64,000 bases of DNA from Comamonadaceae bacterium (GTDB lineage Bacteria; Pseudomonadota; Gammaproteobacteria; Burkholderiales; Burkholderiaceae_C). The translations under genes and the position numbers were made by a program. This document shows, one piece after another, positions 1 to 9,425 of the stretch. The number at the start of each line of letters is the position of its first letter. The first letter of the stretch is position 1. Below the pieces are notes generated by a model. That model saw nothing but the letters and a program-made list of their open reading frames with translations. It did not search any database and was not told the origin of the DNA. The stretch covers positions 1 through 64,000 of the forward strand of contig CANEVH010000001.1 in the NCBI GenBank assembly GCA_947442105.1, in the 5' to 3' direction.

Positions 1-627
1 ATAACTCAAAACGCGATGGAGTCCAAAACCGCAATCAACAAACCAATAAAGACTTAGAGCAGACGCGAAACTGACCATACACCGCAAACTAGCCATGCCG
101 ATGTCACGACAAAGCGGAGCCATTATGCGCCTATTCGGGTATTGCGCCTGCTTTGTTTCACAAACTTATCGAATAAAGAAGATGTTTTGTTGACAAAAAT
201 CACCCCTTCGCAGATTTTGCTGGGGTTTTTCTCCCCAATTCGCTTAGCGTTCCGGCGCGGCGCTGATTTTGTGGATCGAGCCATCGGCGCCGTCGAACCC
301 GTCTTGCCGGCTCATGCGCAAACCAACTTTGAGCTGGAGTAAGCCGCAGACCGCGAAACCACTTGCCAGCGCCCACACTACACCGCAGGTGCCGATCAGC
401 TACGCACCCGGAGATACGCCTCCCACGCCGCCCAAAAGTATGCGCTGAGTGTCAACGCCCTGCTTGAGTGCTTGCATCACCCGCCTTTGCGAAATTGCCT
501 TATCTCGGTGCAAGCTTCGCAGCATGAGGATATCTGCACCGATGTATACCAATACCTACGCCGCTTCTGTGATCCTTGCCATTTTGTGGTGCGTTTATCT
601 GCCGGGGTGGTCGAATACCATGGGGCG
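1..627. other. Region without a recognisable gene
   Basis: I see no supportable gene here. The longest open stretch (142-342, plus strand, TTG start) encodes 66 residues that I do not recognise and has no clear ribosome binding site. The stretch just before the transporter gene was checked for a manganese (yybP-ykoY) riboswitch because that family often has one, but the conserved core was not found. The 5' part is more AT-rich than the flanking genes. Confidence 0.5.
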
Positions 628-1188
628 ATGGAAGCATTTTTAGTCTCAACGGGCATTGTTGCCCTGGCCGAAATGGGCGACAAGACCCAATTGTTGGCTC
701 TGGTTCTCGCGCTGCGTTTTCGCAAACCCTGGCCCATCGTGGCGGGCATTCTGGTTGCTACCTTGGCCAACCACGGCTTAGCCGGGGCGGTGGGCGCGTG
801 GGTGACGACCTTTGTCGGGCCGCAGGTGTTGCGCTGGATACTGGCAGCGTCATTCATCGGTATGGCGGTGTGGATGCTGATTCCCGACACGCTGGACGAC
901 GGCGATGCCAAGGCCGCGCCGCGCTGGGGCGTGTTTGGTACCGCGTTGGTGGCGTTTTTCTTGGCGGAGATGGGCGACAAGACGCAAATCGCTACTGTGA
1001 TGCTGGCCGCCCGCTACCAGGCCTATTTTTCTGTGGTGGCGGGTACGACGCTGGGCATGATGCTGGCCAACGCGCCGGTGGTCTGGCTGGGCGAGCGCAT
1101 GACGCGCTTGGTGCCCATGCGCGTGGTTCATGTCGTCTCTGCGCTGGTTTTTGCCGCGCTGGGTGTGGTGGCCTTGGTGGCGGGCTAG
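628..1188 (+). CDS. TMEM165/GDT1 family cation (Mn/Ca) transporter
   Basis: This encodes a 186-residue inner-membrane protein of the GDT1/UPF0016 family, whose studied members move manganese or calcium across membranes in exchange for protons. The two family signature motifs are both visible: EMGDKTQ near residue 13 and again near residue 116. They sit in the two halves of an internally duplicated protein with about six hydrophobic segments. The open frame continues upstream to 472, but the ATG at 628 places the first signature motif in the usual N-terminal helix and gives the usual family length of about 190 residues. It stands alone; the next gene is preceded by its own leader. The metal specificity cannot be read from the sequence. 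Confidence 0.85.
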   Translation: MEAFLVSTGIVALAEMGDKTQLLALVLALRFRKPWPIVAGILVATLANHGLAGAVGAWVTTFVGPQVLRWILAASFIGMAVWMLIPDTLDDGDAKAAPRWGVFGTALVAFFLAEMGDKTQIATVMLAARYQAYFSVVAGTTLGMMLANAPVVWLGERMTRLVPMRVVHVVSALVFAALGVVALVAG

Positions 1189-1190
1189 CT

Positions 1191-1240
1191 TTCATGGACC
1201 TGCGCAGCACCCCCACTATCGTGAACGTTCTTGCACGGCA
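1191..1240. repeat. Dispersed ~50-bp inverted repeat, copy A (degenerate)
   Basis: This is one of three copies of an intergenic repeat (others near 3301 and 34703). The shared pattern is CTTTCATGAAGGTGCGCAGCAC, then a short spacer, then a segment like TCATGAAAGTTCTTGCACG. This copy keeps the TGCGCAGCAC centre and the TTCTTGCACG end, but the arms have decayed. It lies between the GDT1-like gene and the metX leader. Confidence 0.6.
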
Positions 1241-1289
1241 AAGACCGCACGCCCGCTAGGTGGGACACGGGTGAAAACCGATGCGTTGC

Positions 1290-1295
1290 TATACT
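1290..1295 (+). promoter_or_regulatory. Candidate -10 element for the metX leader
   Basis: The hexamer TATACT lies about seven bases before the first base of the predicted riboswitch fold, where a transcription start would be expected. No convincing -35 hexamer is visible at 17 bases, so the call rests on position and the -10 alone. Confidence 0.4.
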
Positions 1296-1302
1296 TTCAA
1301 CC

Positions 1303-1356
1303 CAGCGCCAATTTGCTCCAGCTTGCGGGCGCTTAATAAATACAGCTAAACCCGGA
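1303..1356 (+). promoter_or_regulatory. Probable SAM-II (metA-motif) riboswitch upstream of metX
   Basis: The segment has the architecture of the SAM-II aptamer. A perfect 6-bp P1 stem (AGCGCC at 1304-1309 with GGCGCT at 1328-1333) encloses an A/U-rich loop beginning AATTT. P1 is followed directly by the conserved 3' string TAATAAATACAGCTAAA, which compares closely with the family's GAUAAAUGUAGCUAAA. In the family this 3' strand folds back into the P1 loop as a pseudoknot that binds S-adenosylmethionine and represses methionine synthesis genes. Here it precedes metX, the classic target. SAM-II is known mainly from alphaproteobacteria, so a betaproteobacterial copy is notable. I recognised it by eye, not by covariance search. 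Confidence 0.75.
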
Positions 1357-1375
1357 CCCCGCGATCATTGTTCTG

Positions 1376-1410
1376 ACCCGGCCCCGCGTTTGGCGTTGCC
1401 GGGTTTTTTT
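1376..1410 (+). terminator. Intrinsic terminator/attenuator abutting the metX start codon
   Basis: A hairpin with CCCGGC and GCCGGG arms is followed by seven T residues, and the next base is the metX ATG. The segment CCCGGACCCCGCG at 1351-1363 almost repeats the 5' arm region CCCGGCCCCGCG at 1377-1388. The 3' end of the aptamer could therefore compete for the 3' arm of the terminator. This suggests control by premature termination when SAM is bound, possibly together with hiding of the start region. The mechanism is inferred. Confidence 0.65.
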
Positions 1411-2724
1411 ATGCTGATCGCCACACCCCAATCGATGCACTTTGACGCGCCACTGGCATTGGCCAGCGGCGCGTCCATCCGCGCCTATGGCCTGAGTTTT
1501 GAGACCTACGGCCAGCTCAACGCGGACCGGTCCAATGCGGTGCTGGTTTGCCACGCGCTGAACGCTTCGCATCATGTGGCGGGCGTGTACGCCGGTCAGG
1601 CCAAATCCGAGGGCTGGTGGCACAGCATGATTGGCCCCGGCAAGCCACTGGACACCGACCGCTTTTTCGTCATCGGTGTAAACAACTTGGGCTCGTGCTT
1701 TGGCTCCACCGGCCCCATGCACGTCAACCCCGACAGCGCCGAAGGCCAGGTCTATGGCGCAGACTTTCCGGTGGTCACGGTCGAAGATTGGGTGAACGCG
1801 CAAGCCTTGCTGCTTGACCGTTTGGGTATCCAAACCCTGGCCGCCGCGATGGGCGGCAGCCTGGGCGGCATGCAGGCGCTGGCCTGGACGCTGCAATACC
1901 CCGAGCGCGTGCGCCACGCCGTGGTGATTGCCAGTGCACCCAACCTCACCGCAGAAAACATCGCCTTCAACGAAGTCGCGCGCCGCGCCATCGTCACCGA
2001 CCCCGACTTCCACGGCGGCCACTTTTACCGCCACGGTGTGGTGCCCAAACGCGGCCTGCGCATCGCCCGCATGATCGGCCACATCACCTACCTGAGCGAC
2101 GACGTGATGAACGCGAAGTTTGGGAGGCAACTTAGAAGCGCAGTGGCACGCGTGAGGGAACCAGAATTTGCCGCCGGGCCGCCCCAAGGCAAATTAGCCC
2201 CCCCGGGGGGCAGCGCAGCACACGAAGAGGCAAGCGTGGGGGCCACAGAATTTGCCGCCGGGCCGCCCCAAGGCAAATTAGCCCCCTCGAGGGGCAGCGC
2301 AGCACACGAAGTGGCAAGCGTGGGGGCCTATCTTTACAGCACGCAAGAGGTCGAGTTCCAGATCGAGAGCTATTTGCGCTACCAAGGCGACAAATTTGCC
2401 GACTACTTTGACGCCAACACCTACCTCTTGATTACCCGCGCTTTGGACTATTTCGACCCGGCGCGCGAACACGGCGGCAGCCTGACCAAGGCCTTGGCGG
2501 GCGCCAAAGCCAAATTCTTGCTGGTGAGCTTTGCCACCGACTGGCGCTTTGCACCGGCGCGCAGCCGCGAGATCGTCAAGGCGCTCCTGGACAACCAGCG
2601 CGACGTGAGCTACGCCGAAATCGACGCGCCCCACGGCCACGACGCGTTTTTGCTGGACGACGCGCGCTACCACGACGTGGTGCGGGCTTATTTCAACAAC
2701 GTGGCGCAGGAGGTGGGCGTATGA
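1411..2724 (+). CDS. metX: Homoserine O-acyltransferase MetX, with an in-frame repeat insertion
   Basis: MetX acylates the hydroxyl of L-homoserine, the first committed step of methionine synthesis. Members are annotated as acetyltransferases, although some proteobacterial ones use succinyl-CoA. The alpha/beta-hydrolase catalytic elements are present: nucleophile Ser in GGSLGGMQ, Asp in FATDWRF and His in PHGHDAF. The product is 437 residues, about 55 longer than usual. The excess is two tandem copies of an 84-bp unit (2164-2328) encoding a Gly/Ala/Pro-rich 28-residue repeat at about residues 252-306, between KFGRQLR and YSTQEVEF in the lid region, where relatives run on directly. Reading frame and all later motifs are intact, so the enzyme may still work. 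The start follows the terminator U-tract directly. It overlaps metW by ATGA. Confidence 0.92.
   Translation: MLIATPQSMHFDAPLALASGASIRAYGLSFETYGQLNADRSNAVLVCHALNASHHVAGVYAGQAKSEGWWHSMIGPGKPLDTDRFFVIGVNNLGSCFGSTGPMHVNPDSAEGQVYGADFPVVTVEDWVNAQALLLDRLGIQTLAAAMGGSLGGMQALAWTLQYPERVRHAVVIASAPNLTAENIAFNEVARRAIVTDPDFHGGHFYRHGVVPKRGLRIARMIGHITYLSDDVMNAKFGRQLRSAVARVREPEFAAGPPQGKLAPPGGSAAHEEASVGATEFAAGPPQGKLAPSRGSAAHEVASVGAYLYSTQEVEFQIESYLRYQGDKFADYFDANTYLLITRALDYFDPAREHGGSLTKALAGAKAKFLLVSFATDWRFAPARSREIVKALLDNQRDVSYAEIDAPHGHDAFLLDDARYHDVVRAYFNNVAQEVGV
2164..2244. repeat. 81-bp palindromic coding repeat, copy 1 (inside metX)
   Basis: This is the first of three copies in the window. The unit contains two hairpins: ATTTGCC paired with GGCAAAT across a GC-rich loop, then GCCCCC paired with GGGGGC. 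These are followed by a tail reading roughly CAGCGCAGCACACGAAGNGG and CAAGCGTGGGGGCC. In metX it is translated in the plus direction as a Gly/Ala/Pro-rich peptide beginning [16 protein letters not shown]. The length is a multiple of three and no stop arises in that frame. Confidence 0.9.
2248..2328. repeat. 81-bp palindromic coding repeat, copy 2 (inside metX, tandem)
   Basis: This second copy lies 84 bp after the first, in the same orientation, separated by three bases. It differs at a few positions; the second hairpin reads GCCCCCTCGAGGGGC here. It is translated in the same frame as copy 1, giving a 28-residue periodicity in the protein. Confidence 0.9.
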
Positions 2725-3302
2725 GCGACCAGACGATCCAACACGCCCTGGCGCAGCTGGTGCCCCACGGTGCCCGCGTGCTCGACCTGGGCTGTGGCGA
2801 CGGCGCCATGCTGGCGCACTTGCAGGCCACGCGGGGTTGTACCGGCTATGGCGTGGAGATTGACGACGCCAATGTGCTGGCCTGTGTGCAGCGCGGCGTC
2901 AACGTCATACAGATCAACCTGGACGAGGGCTTGGCGATGTTTGACGACGCCTCGTTTGACGTGGTGCTGCAAATCGACACCCTGCAGCACCTGCGCAACG
3001 CCGAGGTGATGCTGCGCGAAACCGCGCGCGTGGGACGCATCGGCATCGTTGCCTTTCCCAACTTTGCCCACTGGCCCAACCGCCTGAGCGTGTTGCGCGG
3101 GCGCATGCCGGTGACCAAGCGCCTGCCCTACGAGTGGTACGACACGCCCAATATCCGCGTCGGCACCCACGCAGACTTGGGCGCACTGGCGCAGCGCGCG
3201 GGTCTGCGCGTGGTGGACAGCTTTGGCTTGTCCGACGGCCAGACGGTGCGCTTTCTGCCCAATTGGCGCGCGGGCACCTCGGTCTACAAGCTGGCGCGTT
3301 AA
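2721..3302 (+). CDS. metW: Methionine biosynthesis protein MetW (SAM-dependent methyltransferase fold)
   Basis: MetW is a 193-residue class I methyltransferase-like protein regularly encoded beside metX in proteobacteria and needed together with it for methionine synthesis in several species; its exact biochemical role is less settled. The SAM-binding glycine loop [12 protein letters not shown] is at residues 20-31 and the acidic motif VEID follows near residue 45. The conserved family segment NFAHWPNRL is near residue 113. The start overlaps the metX stop by ATGA, indicating translational coupling, so it falls under the same SAM-responsive leader. Confidence 0.93.
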   Translation: MSDQTIQHALAQLVPHGARVLDLGCGDGAMLAHLQATRGCTGYGVEIDDANVLACVQRGVNVIQINLDEGLAMFDDASFDVVLQIDTLQHLRNAEVMLRETARVGRIGIVAFPNFAHWPNRLSVLRGRMPVTKRLPYEWYDTPNIRVGTHADLGALAQRAGLRVVDSFGLSDGQTVRFLPNWRAGTSVYKLAR

Positions 3303-3352
3303 CTTGCATGAAGGTGCGCAGCACCCGCAATCATCAAAGTTCTTTCACGTTG
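3301..3352. repeat. Dispersed ~50-bp inverted repeat, copy B
   Basis: The sequence after the metW stop carries AACTTGCATGAAGGTGCGCA, then GCAC, a short spacer, and TCATCAAAGTT plus TTTCACGTT. Its outer arms form an imperfect 11-bp inverted repeat and GTGC-GCA-GCAC forms an inner hairpin. It may act as a weak terminator for metXW. Confidence 0.7.
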
Positions 3353-3473
3353 CCGCGGTTAAAAAATGGGGTGTGCTAAGCTTGATTCGTCGGGTTGTCA
3401 GCTGCCCGGCATCGAACTTTTTGGTTCCAAGACGGTGTCCCGTCCAAACGCTGCTCACGCTCAGGAGCAAACC

Positions 3474-4336
3474 ATGGACACCGCTTTTTCCGAAATTCCC
3501 CTCATTTCTCCGCGCGCGCTGATGCCTCTTTTGGGCAGGCCGCAATCCCCTTTGTTGCTGGACGTGCGCAGGCGCGGCACTTTTGCAGCCCACGCCACAT
3601 GGATTGCAGGGGCCTGTTGGGTCGATCCAGAACGCGTCAACGAGTTTGCCAGCAGCCGGGCGCCAGGGGAGGTGGTTGTTTACTGCCAGTACGGACACAT
3701 TGTCAGCGCCGAGGCGGCCAAAGTCCTTCGCGCCGCCGGTTGGCGTGTACAAAAGCTTGCCGGTGGAATCGCGGGCGGCGAAGTCGGCGTGGATGCCAGC
3801 GAAGACATCGCCGAATGGGCCTGTACCGAGTTGCCAAAGGTACATAAACGAGAGGACTGGGGGCTGACTGGATTGGCGCCCAGCCGCTGGGTCACCCGTG
3901 CGCGTCCAAAGATAGACCGCATCGCATGCCCATGGCTGGTGCGCAGATTCATCGACCTTTCAGCGGTTTTTTTCTATGTGCCCCCGTCCCAGGTGCTGGC
4001 TGCGGCGTCAGAGCGCGGTGCGGTGTCTTTTGACGCAGAAGGCGCGCAGATAGCGCACCTTGGAGATGGGTGCACCTTTGACGCCCTATTGCACGGGACG
4101 GGGCTGAATACACCCGCGCTGAATCTACTTGCCACCATCGTGCGTGGTGCGGACACTGGGCGGCCAAGCTTGGCGGATGCGTCGTGTGGTTTGCTGGCCA
4201 TTTCATTGGGAATGTCACGCATTCACAGCGACGATCATTCCCTGCTGGAGGCCATGATGCCGGTCTACGATGCGCTCTACGCCTGGTGTTCTGCGCAGAT
4301 CTCATGCCCTGTTGAAGCGGCTAAAAAGGGCCAGCC

Positions 4337-4340
<4 letters not shown>
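3474..4340 (+). CDS. Rhodanese-ChrB fusion, chromate resistance protein
   Basis: This 288-residue protein has an N-terminal rhodanese-like domain (about residues 8-110) with a cysteine at the active-site loop position (VVYCQYGH, Cys71) and a C-terminal ChrB-type domain (about 130-285). ChrB proteins accompany ChrA and have been described as chromate-responsive regulators or chromate-modifying enzymes. ATG 3474 was chosen because AGGAG lies just upstream and the rhodanese domain begins soon after; an upstream in-frame start at 3366 has neither. Its stop overlaps the chrA start by ATGA, so the two form an operon. The sulfurtransferase half might use a redox-active thiol in handling chromate; that is inference. 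Confidence 0.82.
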
Positions 4341-5758
<1,418 letters not shown>

Positions 5759-5803
5759 ATATCGTTTACGGGTTGGGTTTACCCCCCTATCCGCCCAACT
5801 GCC

Positions 5804-6140
5804 TTGCCCCGCCACACCCCCCGGCCCCCTCTCCTCCCCAGCGGGGAGGAGAGGGGGAGCAGACAGCCACATTTGATTTTGTCGCTTCGGCTAGCCTTCT
5901 ACTGGCCTTGCACCTGTGGGTATGCCTGCGACGTCTAGAAACGGCGCCGTCGCCGCGACGGCTTTCGGGGCTTGGGCGCAGCAGCCTTCTGGAAGATTCC
6001 CGGCTCGGCGCCGTCGTTACCAAGCTCTGCCGCCTTTTGCCAAAGGACAGGTCCCGGTGGTGCCTTGGCCGACGCGACGAAATCCAGCGTGGCTGTTAGC
6101 CCCCTATCTCGCCCGCTGGGCGAGATAGGGGTTGGGGAAG
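5804..6140. repeat. Hairpin-flanked ~340-bp dispersed repeat, locus 1
   Basis: This unit also occurs at 45950-46285. The ~215-bp core (5882-6098) matches 46007-46219 closely with small indels. It is flanked by long perfect palindromes: 15-bp arms at 5825-5839/5843-5857 (CCCCCTCTCCTCCCC, loop AGC) and 14-bp arms at 6101-6114/6118-6131 (CCCCTATCTCGCCC, loop GCT). The core holds the self-complementary GCCGTCGCCGCGACGGC and two copies of GGCGCCGTCG. On the minus strand it encodes a tail ending KPSRRRRRF then a stop; a 4-bp difference breaks that frame in the other copy. It fills most of the 460-bp gap between chrA and hyi. I cannot name the family; a MITE-like element or the remnant of a gene end are both possible. 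Confidence 0.8.
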
Positions 6141-6218
6141 AGAGCGGGAAGAAGGTGCTGCTAGTCGCTACCTCTCCAGTGGAGCCTAAACTTTGACATC
6201 AAACTTTGGAGTTTCCCA

Positions 6219-7088
6219 ATGCCCCGCTTCGCCGCCAACCTCAGCCTGCAATACAACGAAGTGCCCTTTCTGGAGCGCTTCGCCGCCGCCGCGCTAGACG
6301 GCTTTGCGGCGGTGGAATACCTGTTTCCCTACGCCTTTGACGCAGCGGCACTGGCTGCGAAATTGCATGCGCACGGCTTGCGCCAGGTGCTGTTCAACGC
6401 GCCACCGGGTGGCAGCGAGTTGTCTGCCATGGCCAGTGCCTGGGAACGCGCGGAGCGCGGCACCGCGTGCCTGCCTGGGCGCGAGGCTGAATTTCGTGCG
6501 GGCATCACGCAGGCGCTGCATTACGCCCAGGCTTTGCGGTGCCCGCGTGTGCATGTGATGGCCGGGCTGGCGCCGGTCGGCGTAGAGCGTGCGCGCTTGC
6601 AGGCCACCTACGAGGCTAACTTGCGCTGGGCCGCCGCGCAGGCCGCGCCGCTGGGCGTGACGCTGCTGATCGAAGCCATCAACGGACGCGACATGCCGGG
6701 CTACTTTTTGCAGCGCCAGGCCGACGCGCACGCCACGGTGCAGGCGGTGGGGTCTGCGCACTTGCAGGTGCTGATGGACCTGTACCACTGCCAGATCATG
6801 GAAGGCGACCTGAGCGCCAAGCTGCGCCAGTACCTTGCGCCCCCAGACGGGCAAGCCAGCTGCGTGGGCCACATCCAAATTGCCGGCGTGCCCCAGCGCC
6901 ACGAGCCCGACGTGGGCGAGTTGAACTACGACCACCTGTTTGCGTTGATCGACAACTTGGGCTACCCCGGTTGGATAGGCTGCGAATACCGGCCCGCGCG
7001 CGGCACGGCGCCGGGGGCTACGCACGACGGTCTGGGCTGGCGGGACCGTGCTCTGGCCGCCAGCACGGCGCCCGCCGCGAGTGCTTAG
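6219..7088 (+). CDS. hyi: Hydroxypyruvate isomerase / 2-oxo-tetronate isomerase family protein
   Basis: A 289-residue TIM-barrel sugar isomerase of the Hyi/OtnI family, which interconverts hydroxypyruvate with tartronate semialdehyde or isomerises 2-oxo-tetronates. The N-terminal [15 protein letters not shown] and the metal/catalytic glutamates in LIEAIN (about residue 147) and GCEYRP (about residue 256) fit the family, as does [12 protein letters not shown] near residue 187. No glyoxylate-pathway partner such as gcl or glxR is adjacent, so its substrate cannot be fixed from context. The preceding 80 bases follow the repeat and must hold the promoter. Confidence 0.85.
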   Translation: MPRFAANLSLQYNEVPFLERFAAAALDGFAAVEYLFPYAFDAAALAAKLHAHGLRQVLFNAPPGGSELSAMASAWERAERGTACLPGREAEFRAGITQALHYAQALRCPRVHVMAGLAPVGVERARLQATYEANLRWAAAQAAPLGVTLLIEAINGRDMPGYFLQRQADAHATVQAVGSAHLQVLMDLYHCQIMEGDLSAKLRQYLAPPDGQASCVGHIQIAGVPQRHEPDVGELNYDHLFALIDNLGYPGWIGCEYRPARGTAPGATHDGLGWRDRALAASTAPAASA

Positions 7089-7101
7089 TGGCCTGGGCGC
7101 G

Positions 7102-7827
7102 CTAGCAGCCCAGCAAGTCGGCCAGCACCAGCAGGTCGCGCGCGTGCAGGTCGTTGGCGGGATGGGGCTGCACGTCCTTGGGGTGCTTGGCGCCCAGCTC
7201 CAAGGGCCGCTCGATGTAGGCGGTGCGCAGTCCGCAGGCTCGCGCGCTGGCCAGGTCATCGTGGTGCGTGGCCACCAGCAGCACCTGCGCGGGCGCCACG
7301 TCAAACACCCGCGCCACGCCGCCATAGGTGCGCGGGTCGGGCTTGTAGGCCTGGAAGGTCTCGGCGCTCAAAATGCAGTCCAAGGGCAGCGCCGCTTGCT
7401 TGGACAGGCGGGTGAGCAAATTCAGGTTGCCATTGGACAAGGTGCACAGAATGTACTTGTGCTTGAGCCGGGTCAGTCCGGCCACCACGTCGGGCCAGGC
7501 GGCCAGGCGGTGCCACACCAAGTTGAGCTGCGCGCGCTCCGCATCGCCCAAGTGCGCCAGGCCAAAGTCGGGCAGGATGGCATCCAGAATTTGCCGGTGC
7601 AAATCGTCTATCAGCGTCCACGGCTGCGCGCCTGACATCACCCGCGCCATGGCCGGTGCGTAGCCCGCGCGCCAGGCCAGCGCAAACGCGTCGCCGTCCA
7701 CCTGCGGGTAGCGTTGCTGCATTTCCCGCACGATGCTGCCGTGCCAATCCACGATGGTGCCAAAGATGTCGAAGGCCAGGACTTGGAGCGTTTGTGGGTC
7801 AAGCGCAGGGAGTGCGGTGGTGGGCAT
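7102..7827 (-). CDS. Haloacid dehalogenase type II (HAD superfamily)
   Basis: A 241-residue HAD-fold hydrolase of the type II haloacid dehalogenase group, cytoplasmic enzymes that hydrolyse 2-haloalkanoic acids or act as small-molecule phosphatases. The HAD motifs are in order: nucleophile Asp in LAFDIFGTIVDWHG (about residue 17), Ser in CTLSNGN, Lys in YKPDPRTY and the acidic pair in THHDD. The start at 7827 is preceded by AAAGGACTT. It converges on hyi and diverges from the M20 peptidase gene with a short shared upstream region. The true substrate is unknown; many such proteins are not dehalogenases in vivo. Confidence 0.83.
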   Translation of the reverse strand: MPTTALPALDPQTLQVLAFDIFGTIVDWHGSIVREMQQRYPQVDGDAFALAWRAGYAPAMARVMSGAQPWTLIDDLHRQILDAILPDFGLAHLGDAERAQLNLVWHRLAAWPDVVAGLTRLKHKYILCTLSNGNLNLLTRLSKQAALPLDCILSAETFQAYKPDPRTYGGVARVFDVAPAQVLLVATHHDDLASARACGLRTAYIERPLELGAKHPKDVQPHPANDLHARDLLVLADLLGC

Positions 7828-7934
7828 GTTGAAGTCCTTTGGCGTTGCAGCGTGGTGGGAGGATAGCGGCAAGCGTGGCATCATGGCGCGGTGCACTTTT
7901 AACCAGTTCTGCGTCTTGCCCCTGGAGATTTTTT

Positions 7935-9407
7935 ATGACCGCTCGCCTGCCTGACACCGTTTTAAACCCCACCCAAGCCCTGGACCAGGTCAGCCAAGCC
8001 TGGGACAGCGACATCGTGGAGCGCCTGAGCGAGTACATCGCCATCCCCGCCAAGTCGCCCGCCTTTGACGCCGACTGGGCCGCCCACGGCTACCTGGAAA
8101 CTGTGGTGCGCAACACCGCGCAGTGGATTGAGGCGCAAAAAGTGGCCGGCCTCACGCTCGAAGTGGTGCGCCTGCCCGGTCGCACGCCAGTGCTCTTGTT
8201 TGAAGTGGCCGCCACCCGCAGCGCGCAAGACGGGGTGGGCGCGCAAACCGTGCTGATGTACGGCCACCTGGACAAGCAGCCCGAGTTTTCTGGCTGGCGC
8301 AGCGACCTGGGGCCGTGGACGCCCGCGTACCAAGACGGCAAGCTCTATGGCCGGGGCGGCGCCGACGACGGTTACGCCGCCTATGCGGCCATTGCCGCCA
8401 TTCAGGCGCTCAAAACCCAAAAGGTGGCGCACCCGCGCATCATTGGCTTGATCGAGACTTGCGAAGAAAGCGGCTCTTATGACCTGCTGCCTTACGTGGA
8501 CGCGCTGCGCACGCGCCTGGGCGATGTGGGCCTGGTGGTGTGCCTGGACTCGGGCGCAGGCAACTACGACCAGCTGTGGCTGACCAACAGCCTGCGCGGC
8601 ATGGCCAGCGGCGTGCTCAAGGTGGAAATATTGACCGAAGGCGTGCACTCGGGCGACGCCAGCGGCGTAGTGCCGTCAAGCTTTCGCATCCTGCGCCACC
8701 TGCTTGACCGCCTAGAAGACAGCGCCACGGGCCGCTTGCTGCCCGAGAGTTTTTACTGCCCGGTGCCGCCTGAGCGCATGGCCCAGGCGCAGGCCACGGC
8801 CGACATTCTGGGCGACGAGCTGTACAAGCGCTTTCCCTGGGCGCACTACGACTGCGGCGGCGCCAGCCAGTTTGCGCTGCCCACTACCACCGACCCGCTG
8901 CAAGCCCTGCTCAACCGCACCTGGCTGCCCACGCTCAGCGTCACTGGCGCCGACGGTTTTCCTGAGATGAAAAACGCCGGCAATGTGCTGCGCCCCTACA
9001 CCGCCTTCAAGCTCTCCTTGCGCCTGCCCCCGCTGGTGGAGGCGGCTGGCGCGGTGCAAGAACTCAAAGTCCTGCTGGAAGACAACGCGCCTTACCAGGC
9101 CAAAGTCACTTTCGAGGGCGGCGGTGGCGCCACCGGCTGGAACGCGCCCAGCACCGCGCCTTGGTTTGAGCAGGCCCTGAACGCCGCGTCCCAGGCGCAC
9201 TTTGGCGCGCCCTGCGGCTACATCGGCCAAGGCGGCACCATTCCTCTGATGAACATGCTCAGCACCGGCTTTCCCAAAGCGCAAATGATGGTCTGCGGCG
9301 TGCTCGGCCCCAAGAGCAACGCTCACGGGCCCAATGAGTTTTTGCACGTGCCTTATGCCAAAAAACTCACCGCCGCCGTGGCCCAGGTGATCGCCAGTTT
9401 TCCCTGA
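7935..9407 (+). CDS. M20 family metallopeptidase (dipeptidase-like)
   Basis: A 490-residue zinc-dependent exopeptidase of the M20 family (ArgE/DapE/carnosinase-like), expected in the cytoplasm. Metal and catalytic residues are recognisable: His in MYGHLDKQP, the bridging Asp and partner in GRGGADDGYAAY, and the Glu pair in ETCEESGSYDL. A typical dimerisation lid domain follows, then HGPNEFLHV with the last metal ligand near residue 468. ATG 7935 is preceded by CTGGAG. It is followed closely by the alpha/beta-hydrolase gene on the same strand (about 18 bases), so the two are probably co-transcribed. The peptide substrate cannot be predicted. Confidence 0.85.
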   Translation: MTARLPDTVLNPTQALDQVSQAWDSDIVERLSEYIAIPAKSPAFDADWAAHGYLETVVRNTAQWIEAQKVAGLTLEVVRLPGRTPVLLFEVAATRSAQDGVGAQTVLMYGHLDKQPEFSGWRSDLGPWTPAYQDGKLYGRGGADDGYAAYAAIAAIQALKTQKVAHPRIIGLIETCEESGSYDLLPYVDALRTRLGDVGLVVCLDSGAGNYDQLWLTNSLRGMASGVLKVEILTEGVHSGDASGVVPSSFRILRHLLDRLEDSATGRLLPESFYCPVPPERMAQAQATADILGDELYKRFPWAHYDCGGASQFALPTTTDPLQALLNRTWLPTLSVTGADGFPEMKNAGNVLRPYTAFKLSLRLPPLVEAAGAVQELKVLLEDNAPYQAKVTFEGGGGATGWNAPSTAPWFEQALNAASQAHFGAPCGYIGQGGTIPLMNMLSTGFPKAQMMVCGVLGPKSNAHGPNEFLHVPYAKKLTAAVAQVIASFP

Positions 9408-9425
9408 AACACGCGTCCGAAACCC

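Noticed and set aside
340-627. Possible yybP-ykoY manganese riboswitch before the GDT1-like gene
   Set aside because: The region was inspected because this family is often so regulated, but the conserved GGGGAGUAG-type core and the paired GUCAACAUAC segment are not present together.
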